From Bacillota bacterium (lineage in GTDB: Bacteria > Bacillota > Clostridia > Lachnospirales > Lachnospiraceae): DNA of 64,000 bases. The position numbers and the translations under genes are program-made. The notes beneath the pieces were generated by a model. That model searched no databases and was not told where the DNA came from. It saw nothing but the letters and a program-made list of their open reading frames with translations. This document shows, piece by piece, positions 16,366-23,764 of this stretch (position 1 is the stretch's first letter; each line of letters starts with the position of its first letter). Where the stretch lies: positions 1 to 64,000 of the forward strand of contig JAEZOB010000072.1 of the NCBI GenBank assembly GCA_023414355.1, read 5' to 3'.

Positions 16366-16536
16366 ATAATTTTTCATATGTGGCTTCGAAAATAAATTGG
16401 TAAACTCTATATCAGGTTCTAGTAGAAGCGGCTGCATTTTCCAAGTCTTTGCATCAGGCATGCCCTTTGCGATTCCTCCTACTAGTTTAAATGGTCCCCA
16501 AGTATCATACCCTTTTTCCCGAGCTTTATGAAGTGG
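16351..16536 (-). pseudogene. In-frame coding remnant beyond the nitroreductase stop
   Basis: Directly after the TAA at 16537-16539 the same frame stays open for 61 codons, to a TGA at 16351-16353. The predicted peptide looks like real protein (HKAREKGYDTWGPFKLVGG, then KTWKMQPLLLEPDIEF), with no rare-codon or low-complexity character. The simplest reading is that a sense codon, for example CAA, became TAA and cut the protein from about 345 to 283 residues. The alternative is a chance open frame, which seems unlikely at this composition. Confidence 0.6.
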
Positions 16537-17388
16537 TTAATTCTCTTTCCACGTTACAATATAATTCAAACCTTTAAGCATCCTTTCTGGCATACGTTTC
16601 TCCCAATTTCCCTTCAATCCGAGCTCTGCGGCGGCAAGTTCAAAGTGGCACATCGCGATGCCCATATCAACATTCTGGAGTCTTGCACCTTCATTACGTT
16701 TACTATTATTGATGGCTTCTAATTCTTTCTGATAAAAATGAAAAGTGTTCACACCTTTCTCTTTCACAATTCTCCATGGCTGCATATTACCGGCTGAAGG
16801 TGCCAAACGTACACAATCCAATACATCAGTGTATTTCCCACACTCATTCTCGTTTAACGGATTGCCATTATCGTTGTTATAAAAAATCTCTCCAAATAAT
16901 TTTCTTTTACTTGCACGAATAATAAATTCAATTGCCTGACCTCGAAAGGTTTTTTTATCACTCGAATATCCTATCGGAGTAATGGCTGGAATAATTTCAT
17001 TCCCATTAATACCTAGCCTTGTAGCAAAGGTACTCCTATCAAGTGCGCCACCCAACCAGCAGGTTCCAAGGCCAAGTGAAGTTGCCATTAGGATATTCCT
17101 TTCCATACAATAGCCAAAATCCTCCATAGAAGAAGGTCCTTTATTCACTGTTCCAGCAATAAAGAATTTCGGGCCTTGAATGATTCCATATACACCAAGC
17201 TCCTTGAGTTGGTCCTTATCATAAGTGGAAGCATCTACTATCTCAAAACGTATTTTATTTCCGAAAGGGCCTTTCGTGTTTGTATGAATGAATTCTTTCA
17301 GCTTATCTATTTTTTGGGTTTCGATCGGTTTACTGCTGTAATTTCTCACTGAGTGACGTTCCTTTATTAACTTAATACTTGCTTCCAT
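16537..17388 (-). CDS. Nitroreductase-family protein, probably truncated by a nonsense codon
   Basis: A 283-residue FMN-type nitroreductase fold protein (TM1586-like). RHSVRNYSSKPIE at residues 10-22 is the classic FMN-binding start; GTCWLGGALDRS and the late LAPSAGNMQPW motif, typical of the family, are also present. Upstream ATGs extend the frame by 81 residues but have no ribosome site; 17388 follows AGAAGGGG. It probably reduces nitro or quinone compounds with NAD(P)H. It is divergent from an HxlR regulator that should control it. The frame continues past the stop for 61 codons, so the C-terminus appears to be lost. Confidence 0.82.
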   Translation of the reverse strand: MEASIKLIKERHSVRNYSSKPIETQKIDKLKEFIHTNTKGPFGNKIRFEIVDASTYDKDQLKELGVYGIIQGPKFFIAGTVNKGPSSMEDFGYCMERNILMATSLGLGTCWLGGALDRSTFATRLGINGNEIIPAITPIGYSSDKKTFRGQAIEFIIRASKRKLFGEIFYNNDNGNPLNENECGKYTDVLDCVRLAPSAGNMQPWRIVKEKGVNTFHFYQKELEAINNSKRNEGARLQNVDMGIAMCHFELAAAELGLKGNWEKRMPERMLKGLNYIVTWKEN

Positions 17389-17419
17389 TCTATATCCCCT
17401 TCTTTCTGAATTTGTATTA

Positions 17420-17451
17420 TGCATTATACTATGATAGAATGCAAATTGTAA
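17420..17451 (-). promoter_or_regulatory. Nitroreductase promoter with HxlR-type palindrome
   Basis: On the minus strand TTACAA (17446-17451) and TATAAT (17423-17428) have a 17-bp spacer. An imperfect palindrome, TGCATT at 17420-17425 with AATGCA at 17438-17443, covers the -10 and spacer. The divergent HxlR protein is the obvious candidate to bind it. Confidence 0.6.
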
Positions 17452-17535
17452 GTATGCACTTTTATGGTAGGTACTATCCATATGGTAAGTAAGAGGATGA
17501 GGTGCTTTACTGATTTTTTGAAAGGAGTGTCGGGT

Positions 17536-17559
17536 ATGTCTACGCGACTGATGATATGA
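17536..17559 (+). CDS. Possible 7-codon leader peptide coupled to hxlR
   Basis: ATG at 17536 is eight bases after AAAGGAG, the only good ribosome site here. The frame reads MSTRLMI and stops at TGA 17557-17559, overlapping the regulator start as ATGA. The regulator itself lacks a proper ribosome site. Ribosomes ending the leader would be placed on the hxlR start. It could also be a relic of a shifted start. Confidence 0.35.
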   Translation: MSTRLMI

Positions 17560-17873
17560 AAAAGTGTGAAGAGGCTTATATATATTCATTGGAAAATACT
17601 TTGAAGATTTTCGGAGGTAAATGGAAGTCAATTATTATGTGGTATCTGCATAGTAATGGCACAAAACGCTACGGTGAAATTAAGAAGGTACTTCCCGGTA
17701 TCACACATAAAATGCTGAGCCAGCAATTAAGAGAGTTGGAGAAAGACGATATCGTGATAAGAAAGGAATTTCCCCAGGTTCCACCTAAAGTTGAATATTC
17801 ACTTACGAAAAAAGGAAGTTCACTAATTCCAATATTATTGTCGATTTGTGAATGGGGATTTGATAATCTGTAA
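17556..17873 (+). CDS. HxlR-family transcriptional regulator
   Basis: A 105-residue single-domain winged helix protein of the HxlR/DUF24 type, which includes redox and electrophile sensors such as YodB and HypR. Cys3 (MKKCEEAY) is at about the position of the reactive Cys of that group. GGKWKSIIMWYL (20-31), KRYGEIKKVLPGITHKMLSQQLRELE (38-63, read in parts) and YSLTKKG follow the family pattern. It is divergent from the nitroreductase, the standard arrangement for quinone/diamide-responsive control. Its translation appears to depend on an overlapping leader ORF. Confidence 0.9.
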   Translation: MKKCEEAYIYSLENTLKIFGGKWKSIIMWYLHSNGTKRYGEIKKVLPGITHKMLSQQLRELEKDDIVIRKEFPQVPPKVEYSLTKKGSSLIPILLSICEWGFDNL

Positions 17874-18072
17874 TGCAATGACATTAGGACAGTAGCAATG
17901 ATACCATGGGTTGAAATATGGTTGAACCAATATCGTTGAGCTGATACCTATTTATATGTTGACATTGTACTTAACTCCAAGCTTTATAATATTAGTGGTA
18001 AGATAGTGATCAGAATGTAATTATTGTGATCCTTTTGAGGCTTTAGATAAAAAGAAGTAGGGTGGGATCGTT

Positions 18073-18457
18073 ATTTTTTATACAAGAAGCGAAATTTCAA
18101 GTATGACAGGAATTGGATTTGAGGCATTAAGATATTATGAGAAAATCAATCTTCTATCTCCTCCTTTAAGAAACTCTAATAAGTACCGACAATATGATGA
18201 AAGCACCATTGAACGATTAACATATAAAATTAGCTAAAAAATGTGGGTTTACTTTGAATGAGATAAGAAATTCGCTGGGGCTTTTTGATAATCAGCAGGA
18301 CATCCATTTGAACACCGACGAAATCATTGATCTCAAAATTCAGGAGATAGATGATAAAATGAATTTATTACAAAGCATGAGAGAAATGCTACTGGCAGTG
18401 AAGGAACCGCTGAAAAATAAAGAGTGCAATCAAATAATGTCAGTACTTAACAAATAA
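18073..18457 (+). pseudogene. Frameshifted MerR-family regulator
   Basis: Residues YTRSEISSMTGIGFEALRYY, then EKINLLSPP and KYRQYDEST, encoded from 18079, are a MerR helix-turn-helix. The frame breaks near 18221-18226 and resumes one base out of phase as IKLAKKCGFTLNEI, continuing through a coiled region to TAA at 18455-18457. One missing base in an AT-rich run would restore it. No ATG starts the first part either; ATT at 18073 is the nearest candidate, after a GGTGGG sequence. It is probably inactive, unless the break is a sequencing error. Confidence 0.75.
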
Positions 18458-18521
18458 TTAAGATGACTAGATAACATAAGCGTAAAAACATATAGCATTC
18501 CTATTGGTTTAACGTTATACT

Positions 18522-18599
18522 AAGTAGTAGATTATTTATTAACTAAAATATATATCCTCGAATTCAGACCCATACATTTGTCTGACAAATCTACTACTT
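18522..18599 (+). promoter_or_regulatory. Long-range inverted repeat in the GH43 leader
   Basis: AAGTAGTAGATT at 18522-18533 and AATCTACTACTT at 18588-18599 are perfect 12-base complements, 54 bases apart, and end at the ribosome site AAAGGAG (18600). A smaller palindrome, TTGTC-T-GACAA, lies inside near 18579. It could fold in the mRNA and control translation, or act as a DNA operator pair. No known RNA class was recognised. Confidence 0.45.
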
Positions 18600-18615
18600 C
18601 AAAGGAGAATAAAAA

Positions 18616-20031
18616 ATGAAAAAGCAAGGCTTTAATCCTTATCTGCCCTCATGGGAGTATATCCCGGATGGAGAACCTTATGTTTTTGATAATAGAGTCT
18701 ATGTATACGGATCTCATGATCGGTTTAACGGATATGCTTATTGTTTAAATGATTATGTGTGCTGGTCCGCACCGGTGGACGATCTTTCGGATTGGCGCTA
18801 TGAAGGTGTGATCCTAAAAGCTACCGATGTGGAAGATAATGAAGACCGTGACAGCTGTCTTTACGCTCCGGATGTTGCTGTGGGACCGGACGGCAGATAT
18901 TATTTATACTATGTTGATAGCAAGCGTTCTATCGTTTCAGTTGCTGTTTGTGATACACCGGCAGGCAAATATGAATTCTATGGATATGTTCATTATGCGG
19001 ATGGGACATACCTTGGTAAGAGAGAGGGAGATGAACCTCAATTTGACCCCGGAGTTCTTAGAGAAGGGAACAGGACTTATCTGTATACCGGCTTTTGCGG
19101 AAGAGGCGACAAATCAAGAAGTGGAGCTATGGCTACGGTACTTGGTCCGGATATGCTGACGATTATTGAAGCCCCGGTATTTATTGTACCGAGTGAGCCT
19201 TACGGTAAGGGGAAAGATTTTGAAGGCTTTGAGTTTTTTGAAGCACCCTCCATCAGAAAACACGGAGATACTTATTACTTTATCTATTCCTCTATCTCAA
19301 TGTCCGAATTGTGCTATGCCACCAGTAAATACCCTACGAAGGATTTTAGATACGGCGGAGTCATTATCAATAATAATGACCTGCATATCAGCACTTACAA
19401 GCCGGCTGATAAGCCAATGTTCTACGGCGGCAATAATCATGGCAGCATAGTTGAAATCAAGGGACAATGGTATATTTTCTATCATAGGCATACCAATGGA
19501 ACCAATTTCAGCAGACAGGGTTGCCTTGAGAAAATTGAAATACTACCGGACGGAACAATTCCGCAGGTGGAATTGACTTCCTGCGGACCAAATGGAGGAC
19601 CCCTTGAAGGACATGGAGAATATCCTGCATATCTGGCCTGCAATCTATTCTGTGAAGAAGAATCCATTTATACTGATTTTACAGCGTCCTGGATGAACAA
19701 TCAATTTCCTAAGATCACGCAGGATGGAAAAGACGGTGACGAAGAAATCGGATATATTGCAAATATGAAGGCCTCTGCGACTGCCGGGTTCAAATATTTT
19801 GATTGCAAGGGTATTAAGAAAATTAAAATAAAAGCTCGTGGATATGCTCAGGGAGACTTTGAAGTAAAAACCTCCTGGGATGGTCCGGTACTTGGGAAAA
19901 TATCAATTGTTTATTCTAATGTATGGAAGGAATATTCAGCAGATATCGTAATTCCTGATGGGATTCAGGCATTATACTTTACTTATACCGGACAGGGAAG
20001 CGCAAACCTGGCATCCTTTACTCTGGAGTAA
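18616..20031 (+). CDS. Glycoside hydrolase family 43 with C-terminal CBM6-like domain
   Basis: A 471-residue enzyme with no signal peptide, so acting inside the cell on imported oligosaccharides. The GH43 five-bladed propeller spans residues 5-330. Candidate catalytic residues are Asp18 (base, in YIPDGEP), Asp86 (YAPDVAV) and Glu209 (acid, FFEAPSI). Residues 345-471 form a beta-sandwich like CBM6. GH43 enzymes are beta-xylosidases or alpha-L-arabinofuranosidases acting on plant xylan side chains; the specificity here cannot be read off. AAAGGAG precedes the ATG. It lies alone, apart from a possible link to the acetyltransferase downstream. Confidence 0.9.
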   Translation: MKKQGFNPYLPSWEYIPDGEPYVFDNRVYVYGSHDRFNGYAYCLNDYVCWSAPVDDLSDWRYEGVILKATDVEDNEDRDSCLYAPDVAVGPDGRYYLYYVDSKRSIVSVAVCDTPAGKYEFYGYVHYADGTYLGKREGDEPQFDPGVLREGNRTYLYTGFCGRGDKSRSGAMATVLGPDMLTIIEAPVFIVPSEPYGKGKDFEGFEFFEAPSIRKHGDTYYFIYSSISMSELCYATSKYPTKDFRYGGVIINNNDLHISTYKPADKPMFYGGNNHGSIVEIKGQWYIFYHRHTNGTNFSRQGCLEKIEILPDGTIPQVELTSCGPNGGPLEGHGEYPAYLACNLFCEEESIYTDFTASWMNNQFPKITQDGKDGDEEIGYIANMKASATAGFKYFDCKGIKKIKIKARGYAQGDFEVKTSWDGPVLGKISIVYSNVWKEYSADIVIPDGIQALYFTYTGQGSANLASFTLE

Positions 20032-20109
20032 TGTTGTAATACTATAAAATGAGGTAATTGGAGAATAAGGATATCTGTCGAGGTTCGCTAGATAAAAGGA
20101 GATTAAGAT

Positions 20110-20664
20110 ATGAGCAATTCTATCTGTATTCAAACCGATAGATTACTAATCAGAACGATTGAGCTAACGGATAAGGAAGACTTCTTTCATTACCGTTCTA
20201 TGCCACAGGTCTATAAATATCAGTCCTGGAAGCCAAAGCAGATCGGAGAAGTTGAAGAATTCATTCGAAGGAATGCCGGTGTTGCCCCCAATACGGTAAA
20301 TGCATGGCTTCAATTGGCTATCTGTTTAAAGGAAGGACGAATGATTGGTGATATAGGAATTCATTTTATAGATGATCATCAGATAGAAATAGGATATACC
20401 TTATCTCCCGATCATCAGGGCAAAGGATATGCAATTGAGGCTGTGAAAGCTGTGATTAATTCTATATTTCTTGAATGGAATAAGCATAGAATCACAGCAT
20501 CCGTCGATCCGGAAAATACTCCATCAATCATACTTCTGGAAAAGCTTGGCTTCCGAAAAGAAGCACATTTTTTTAAGAGCTTTCTTATGGAGGATCAATG
20601 GTGTGATGATGTTGTTTATGCGATGCTGGAAGAAGAATGGACAAGATCATGTATCATCGAGTGA
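20110..20664 (+). CDS. GNAT acetyltransferase, RimJ/RimL-like
   Basis: A 184-residue single-domain N-acetyltransferase (Acetyltransf_3). It starts with the typical TDRLLIRTIELTDKED segment, carries the acetyl-CoA loop in LSPDHQGKGYAIEAV (residues 99-113) and ends ENTPSIILLEKLGFRKEAHF. The substrate may be a protein N-terminus, an amino-sugar or a small amine. AAAGGAG lies before the ATG. The AraC/GyrI regulator follows after 25 bp and is probably cotranscribed. Confidence 0.88.
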   Translation: MSNSICIQTDRLLIRTIELTDKEDFFHYRSMPQVYKYQSWKPKQIGEVEEFIRRNAGVAPNTVNAWLQLAICLKEGRMIGDIGIHFIDDHQIEIGYTLSPDHQGKGYAIEAVKAVINSIFLEWNKHRITASVDPENTPSIILLEKLGFRKEAHFFKSFLMEDQWCDDVVYAMLEEEWTRSCIIE

Positions 20665-20689
20665 AGGAATTTGATAATGAGGATACCGT

Positions 20690-21523
20690 ATGATTAAAAG
20701 GGAAGTAATTAATCAAAGCATTGATTATATCATACAGCATATTGACGAGAAGCTTACGTTAGAGGATGTCGCAGATCATTTTCACTTTTCGAAATATTAC
20801 TTTGACAGGTCTTTTAAGGAGGTTACCGGCGAAGGTGTATATGAATTCATGAAGCGACAGAAGCTGGATCAGAGTGCTGTCAATATTAAGCTGGAGAAGA
20901 ATAAACCCATCACCGATATTGGTCTGGATTATGGGTACAGCTCATCAAACTACAGTTCTGCCTTCAAAAAGCATCATAACGTTTCGCCGGTTGAATTTCG
21001 TAACTCTACCTATGTAACAAGTATGTCGAACCCGTTTTATCCGGAAGGACATTCCGGCTTTGATACGTTCGAAAGCTACCAAAATAAAATAGAGATACAG
21101 GACATTCCCGACTATATCGTTATCTTTGAACGAATGATTGGCAATTATGTTGAACTGAAAGAAAAATGGTATTTATTCGCAGAGCAGTATAAGGATTATA
21201 TAAAAGAGGATACGCTGTTAATCGAACGGTTTTATGACGATCCGGCGATTACGAAGCTGAGCAGCTGCATCTGTGATCTTTGTATGACCATCGAAGAACC
21301 TTACAGTCTGGATAATGTGACAACGATCAAGGGCGGTAAATATGCAACCTATCGTTATGAGGGGCAGATACAGAATATTTTTTGCTCTATTCAGGGGATC
21401 TTCAGCGTCTGGCTGCCGGCGAGCGGTTATGAGATGGATCAACGCTATGGATTGAATATTTATCGGGAGATTGACAGAACAAAGGAATACGTAAGTATGG
21501 ATTTATGCATTCCGATTAAATAG
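20690..21523 (+). CDS. AraC-family regulator with GyrI-like effector domain
   Basis: A 277-residue regulator of the Rob/BltR kind. Residues 5-105 hold the two helix-turn-helix units (LTLEDVADHFHFSKYYFDRSF and ITDIGLDYGYSSSNYSSAFKK, each read in parts). Residues 125-277 form a GyrI-like ligand-binding domain ending in YVSMDLCIPIK. Such proteins bind hydrophobic drugs or metabolites and usually control exporters or detoxifying genes. The ribosome site is weak. A second protein of the same architecture lies at 35716. Confidence 0.88.
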   Translation: MIKREVINQSIDYIIQHIDEKLTLEDVADHFHFSKYYFDRSFKEVTGEGVYEFMKRQKLDQSAVNIKLEKNKPITDIGLDYGYSSSNYSSAFKKHHNVSPVEFRNSTYVTSMSNPFYPEGHSGFDTFESYQNKIEIQDIPDYIVIFERMIGNYVELKEKWYLFAEQYKDYIKEDTLLIERFYDDPAITKLSSCICDLCMTIEEPYSLDNVTTIKGGKYATYRYEGQIQNIFCSIQGIFSVWLPASGYEMDQRYGLNIYREIDRTKEYVSMDLCIPIK

Positions 21524-21639
21524 AGCAAGGATTCAGAAGTAAAGGGGCAGACATTTTTCTATAATGAGAATTACTAAGACACAGTGATTTTCATCATAGA
21601 AAAAGTTTGTAGCTTTATAAATGAATTGGAGGTATTGAA

Positions 21640-22188
21640 ATGTTTGATGTAAGAAAAATGCAAGAACAGGTTATTTTAGGAGTCGTAAGCAATAGCAGTG
21701 ATATGGATACGGCGAAAGAAATTGTCTATGGTCGCGATGGTGCGGCAATCAATGAAACTAATGCTGACTGGGTAAAATCGACCATGCGCAGATTGGAAAG
21801 CAAATTTGACCAGAAAACCACGAAGCAAATCCGTATGAGCTGTCAGTGCGGTTACGGAATGGATGAGAAGCTGGAACTTCTTCGAGATTTGATGGCAGGT
21901 GCATCCAATATGGAGGAATTTGCGAATTCTGAAAAGGCATTAGCAGCTGGATTATTTTGTAAGGACGGTGAGCTTTATCTGCAGTTTCCATTTTGTCCTT
22001 GTCCGATGCTTGCTGAGGTGGATCGATTAGAGACGAAAACCTGGTGCGAGTGTACCACGGGCTACAGCAAAGTCCTTTTTGAAAAGGCCTTTGGCTGTGA
22101 AGTGGATGTCGAGCTTTTAAAAAGCATAAAAGCCGGGGATGAACTTTGTCTTATGAAAATTATTCCTCATGGCTTGCTATGGAAATAA
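21640..22188 (+). CDS. Cysteine-rich conserved protein of unknown function
   Basis: A 182-residue soluble protein. It contains CQCGYG near residue 69, an FPFCPCPML segment near residue 118 and WCECTTGYSK near residue 133, a set of paired cysteines suggesting a metal or redox site. I recognise it only as resembling DUF6144-type clostridial proteins, not as a known enzyme. TTGGAGG precedes the ATG. The Crp/Fnr-like regulator starts 26 bp after it, so the two are probably one unit. No signal peptide or membrane segment is visible. Confidence 0.7.
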   Translation: MFDVRKMQEQVILGVVSNSSDMDTAKEIVYGRDGAAINETNADWVKSTMRRLESKFDQKTTKQIRMSCQCGYGMDEKLELLRDLMAGASNMEEFANSEKALAAGLFCKDGELYLQFPFCPCPMLAEVDRLETKTWCECTTGYSKVLFEKAFGCEVDVELLKSIKAGDELCLMKIIPHGLLWK

Positions 22189-22214
22189 AATAAAATTGTT
22201 TTGGAGTATTCCTC

Positions 22215-22778
22215 ATGATTAGCAAAATTAAACATTACATATCTGAAATGGGAATTGATCAATCATTATGTGATCAGGTGCTTCCTCTGTTTCAATTAAA
22301 GGAAGTTCAGCCCGGAGACATTATATTGGAATCAGGTGAGAATACGAAGGTTGTTTGCTTGATTTTGCAGGGGATGGTAAGAGGCTTTTATCTTGATGAG
22401 AATGGAAATGATATTACCAAATGCTTTTCAAGAGAGAAGGATTGGTGTTGTTTTTATAATTATCTGGATGAAGGACCTTCTCCGATCTATGTAGAAGCGC
22501 TAGAGCATTGCATACTTGCGGAGATAAAGGTGAGGGATATACATGAACTGATAATAGAGCATCCATCAATCACCATGCTTTTTCAGAGACTCGTAAGCAA
22601 AGCATTTCTGAAGACTGAAGAAAAAGGGATCTCTTTTCAAAGATTAGGTGCGAAAGAGCGATATATCCTATTCCGGGATCAGAATCCAGATATTTGCAGC
22701 AGAGTGAAACAAGAGTATATTGCTTCCTATCTGGGCGTTACACCAAGTTCACTCAGTCGGATCAAGAGGGATTTGTAA
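22215..22778 (+). CDS. Crp/Fnr-family transcriptional regulator
   Basis: A 187-residue protein with a cyclic-nucleotide-binding-type beta-barrel at residues 20-120 (GDIILESGENTKVVCLILQG) and a helical C-terminus ending YIASYLGVTPSSLSRIKRDL, the compact HTH of this branch. No Fnr-type cysteine cluster is seen, so oxygen sensing through Fe-S is unlikely. It may answer to a small ligand and control the Cys-rich gene upstream or the dehydrogenase downstream. The last codons are part of the terminator. Confidence 0.85.
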   Translation: MISKIKHYISEMGIDQSLCDQVLPLFQLKEVQPGDIILESGENTKVVCLILQGMVRGFYLDENGNDITKCFSREKDWCCFYNYLDEGPSPIYVEALEHCILAEIKVRDIHELIIEHPSITMLFQRLVSKAFLKTEEKGISFQRLGAKERYILFRDQNPDICSRVKQEYIASYLGVTPSSLSRIKRDL

Positions 22779-22809
22779 TTGTCATTTGGCAATTACAAAT
22801 CTCTTTTTA
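22763..22809 (+). terminator. Terminator overlapping the Crp/Fnr gene end
   Basis: AGAGGGATTTGTAATTG pairs with CAATTACAAATCTCT around a short loop and is followed by TTTTT. The 5' arm encodes the last residues and the stop codon. Confidence 0.85.
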
Positions 22810-22849
22810 TGTGATAGATTCTCTTTAATCAAATATAAAGGAGGTACAT

Positions 22850-23653
22850 ATGGGAAAGCAGGTAGTTCTAATCACAGGATGTTCATCCGGCATAGGGAAG
22901 GAATTATGCAAGCAACTGAAAGCTGAAGATTATATTGTAGTGGCATCCGCCAGGAATAAGGACAGTATCAGGGATATTGATGCAGATATGATAGTAGAGC
23001 TTGATGTCACGAAGGAGAATACGATCCAGGCAGCGATTGCACAGATTATGGATCGGTTTGGAGTGATTGATATTTTAGTAAATAATGCGGGCTATTCAAT
23101 TCGTTCAGCGATAGAAGAAATACAAATCGGTGAGGTCTTTCAGCTTTTCGATGTGAATGTATATGGGATCATTCGAATGATTCAAGCGGTAGCCCCAATT
23201 ATGCGTACACATGGACATGGAAAAATCATTAATATTGGATCTGTATCCGGTAAACTGACAACGGGTATCAATGGGGGGTACAGTGCTTCAAAGCATGCAG
23301 TTGAGGCAATTAGTGAAGCTACAAGATATGAACTGAAACCATATGGCATTCAGGTGACTGTATTGGAACCGGGAACAATAGATACCGATTTTTTCCTGAC
23401 ATTATCAAAGAACTCTGACGAGAGAATGAGTAACAGTGCATCACCGTATTTTTCACTGTATCAAAGAGATAAGAACTATAGAAAAAGGCAGAAGCGTGCT
23501 AATTTGATAAAGTCAGTGGAGTCCATTTGCAGGATCCTAAAAACTGAAAATTTAAGACCACGATATACAATTTCACTTCCCATCATATTTAAAGTCCTGA
23601 TCAGATTACCTGACAGGATAAGAGAGCGACTTGTTATAAAGTTTAACAAATAG
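22850..23653 (+). CDS. Short-chain dehydrogenase/reductase
   Basis: A 267-residue classical SDR oxidoreductase. The cofactor motif is TGCSSGIG (residues 9-16), NNAG lies at 78-81, and the catalytic Tyr144 and Lys148 are in YSASK, with Ser131 or Ser133 upstream. It resembles retinol-dehydrogenase-like or FabG-like members that reduce ketones with NAD(P)H. The substrate is not deducible. AAGGAGG precedes the ATG. It stands alone between two terminators. Confidence 0.9.
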   Translation: MGKQVVLITGCSSGIGKELCKQLKAEDYIVVASARNKDSIRDIDADMIVELDVTKENTIQAAIAQIMDRFGVIDILVNNAGYSIRSAIEEIQIGEVFQLFDVNVYGIIRMIQAVAPIMRTHGHGKIINIGSVSGKLTTGINGGYSASKHAVEAISEATRYELKPYGIQVTVLEPGTIDTDFFLTLSKNSDERMSNSASPYFSLYQRDKNYRKRQKRANLIKSVESICRILKTENLRPRYTISLPIIFKVLIRLPDRIRERLVIKFNK

Positions 23654-23663
23654 TACTAAAAAC

Positions 23664-23758
23664 GAGGCTGTTGCAAAACATTCTTTGAAAGCCAAGGTAA
23701 GGATGCATAGTATCCTTACCTTGGCTTAATGATATGTTTTACAACAGCCCCATTTTAG
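23664..23758. terminator. Bidirectional nested terminator
   Basis: An outer stem (GAGGCTGTTGCAAAACAT with ATGTTTTACAACAGCCCC) encloses an inner one (AGCCAAGGTAAGGAT with ATCCTTACCTTGGCT). It lies between the convergent SDR and ABC permease genes and can serve both. The size and the near-perfect double palindrome also resemble a dispersed intergenic repeat. Confidence 0.75.
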
Positions 23759-23764
23759 TGGGAG

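Noticed and set aside
23664..23758. Possible insertion element because of the large double palindrome
   Set aside because: There is no transposase or target duplication, and its place between convergent genes fits a bidirectional terminator.
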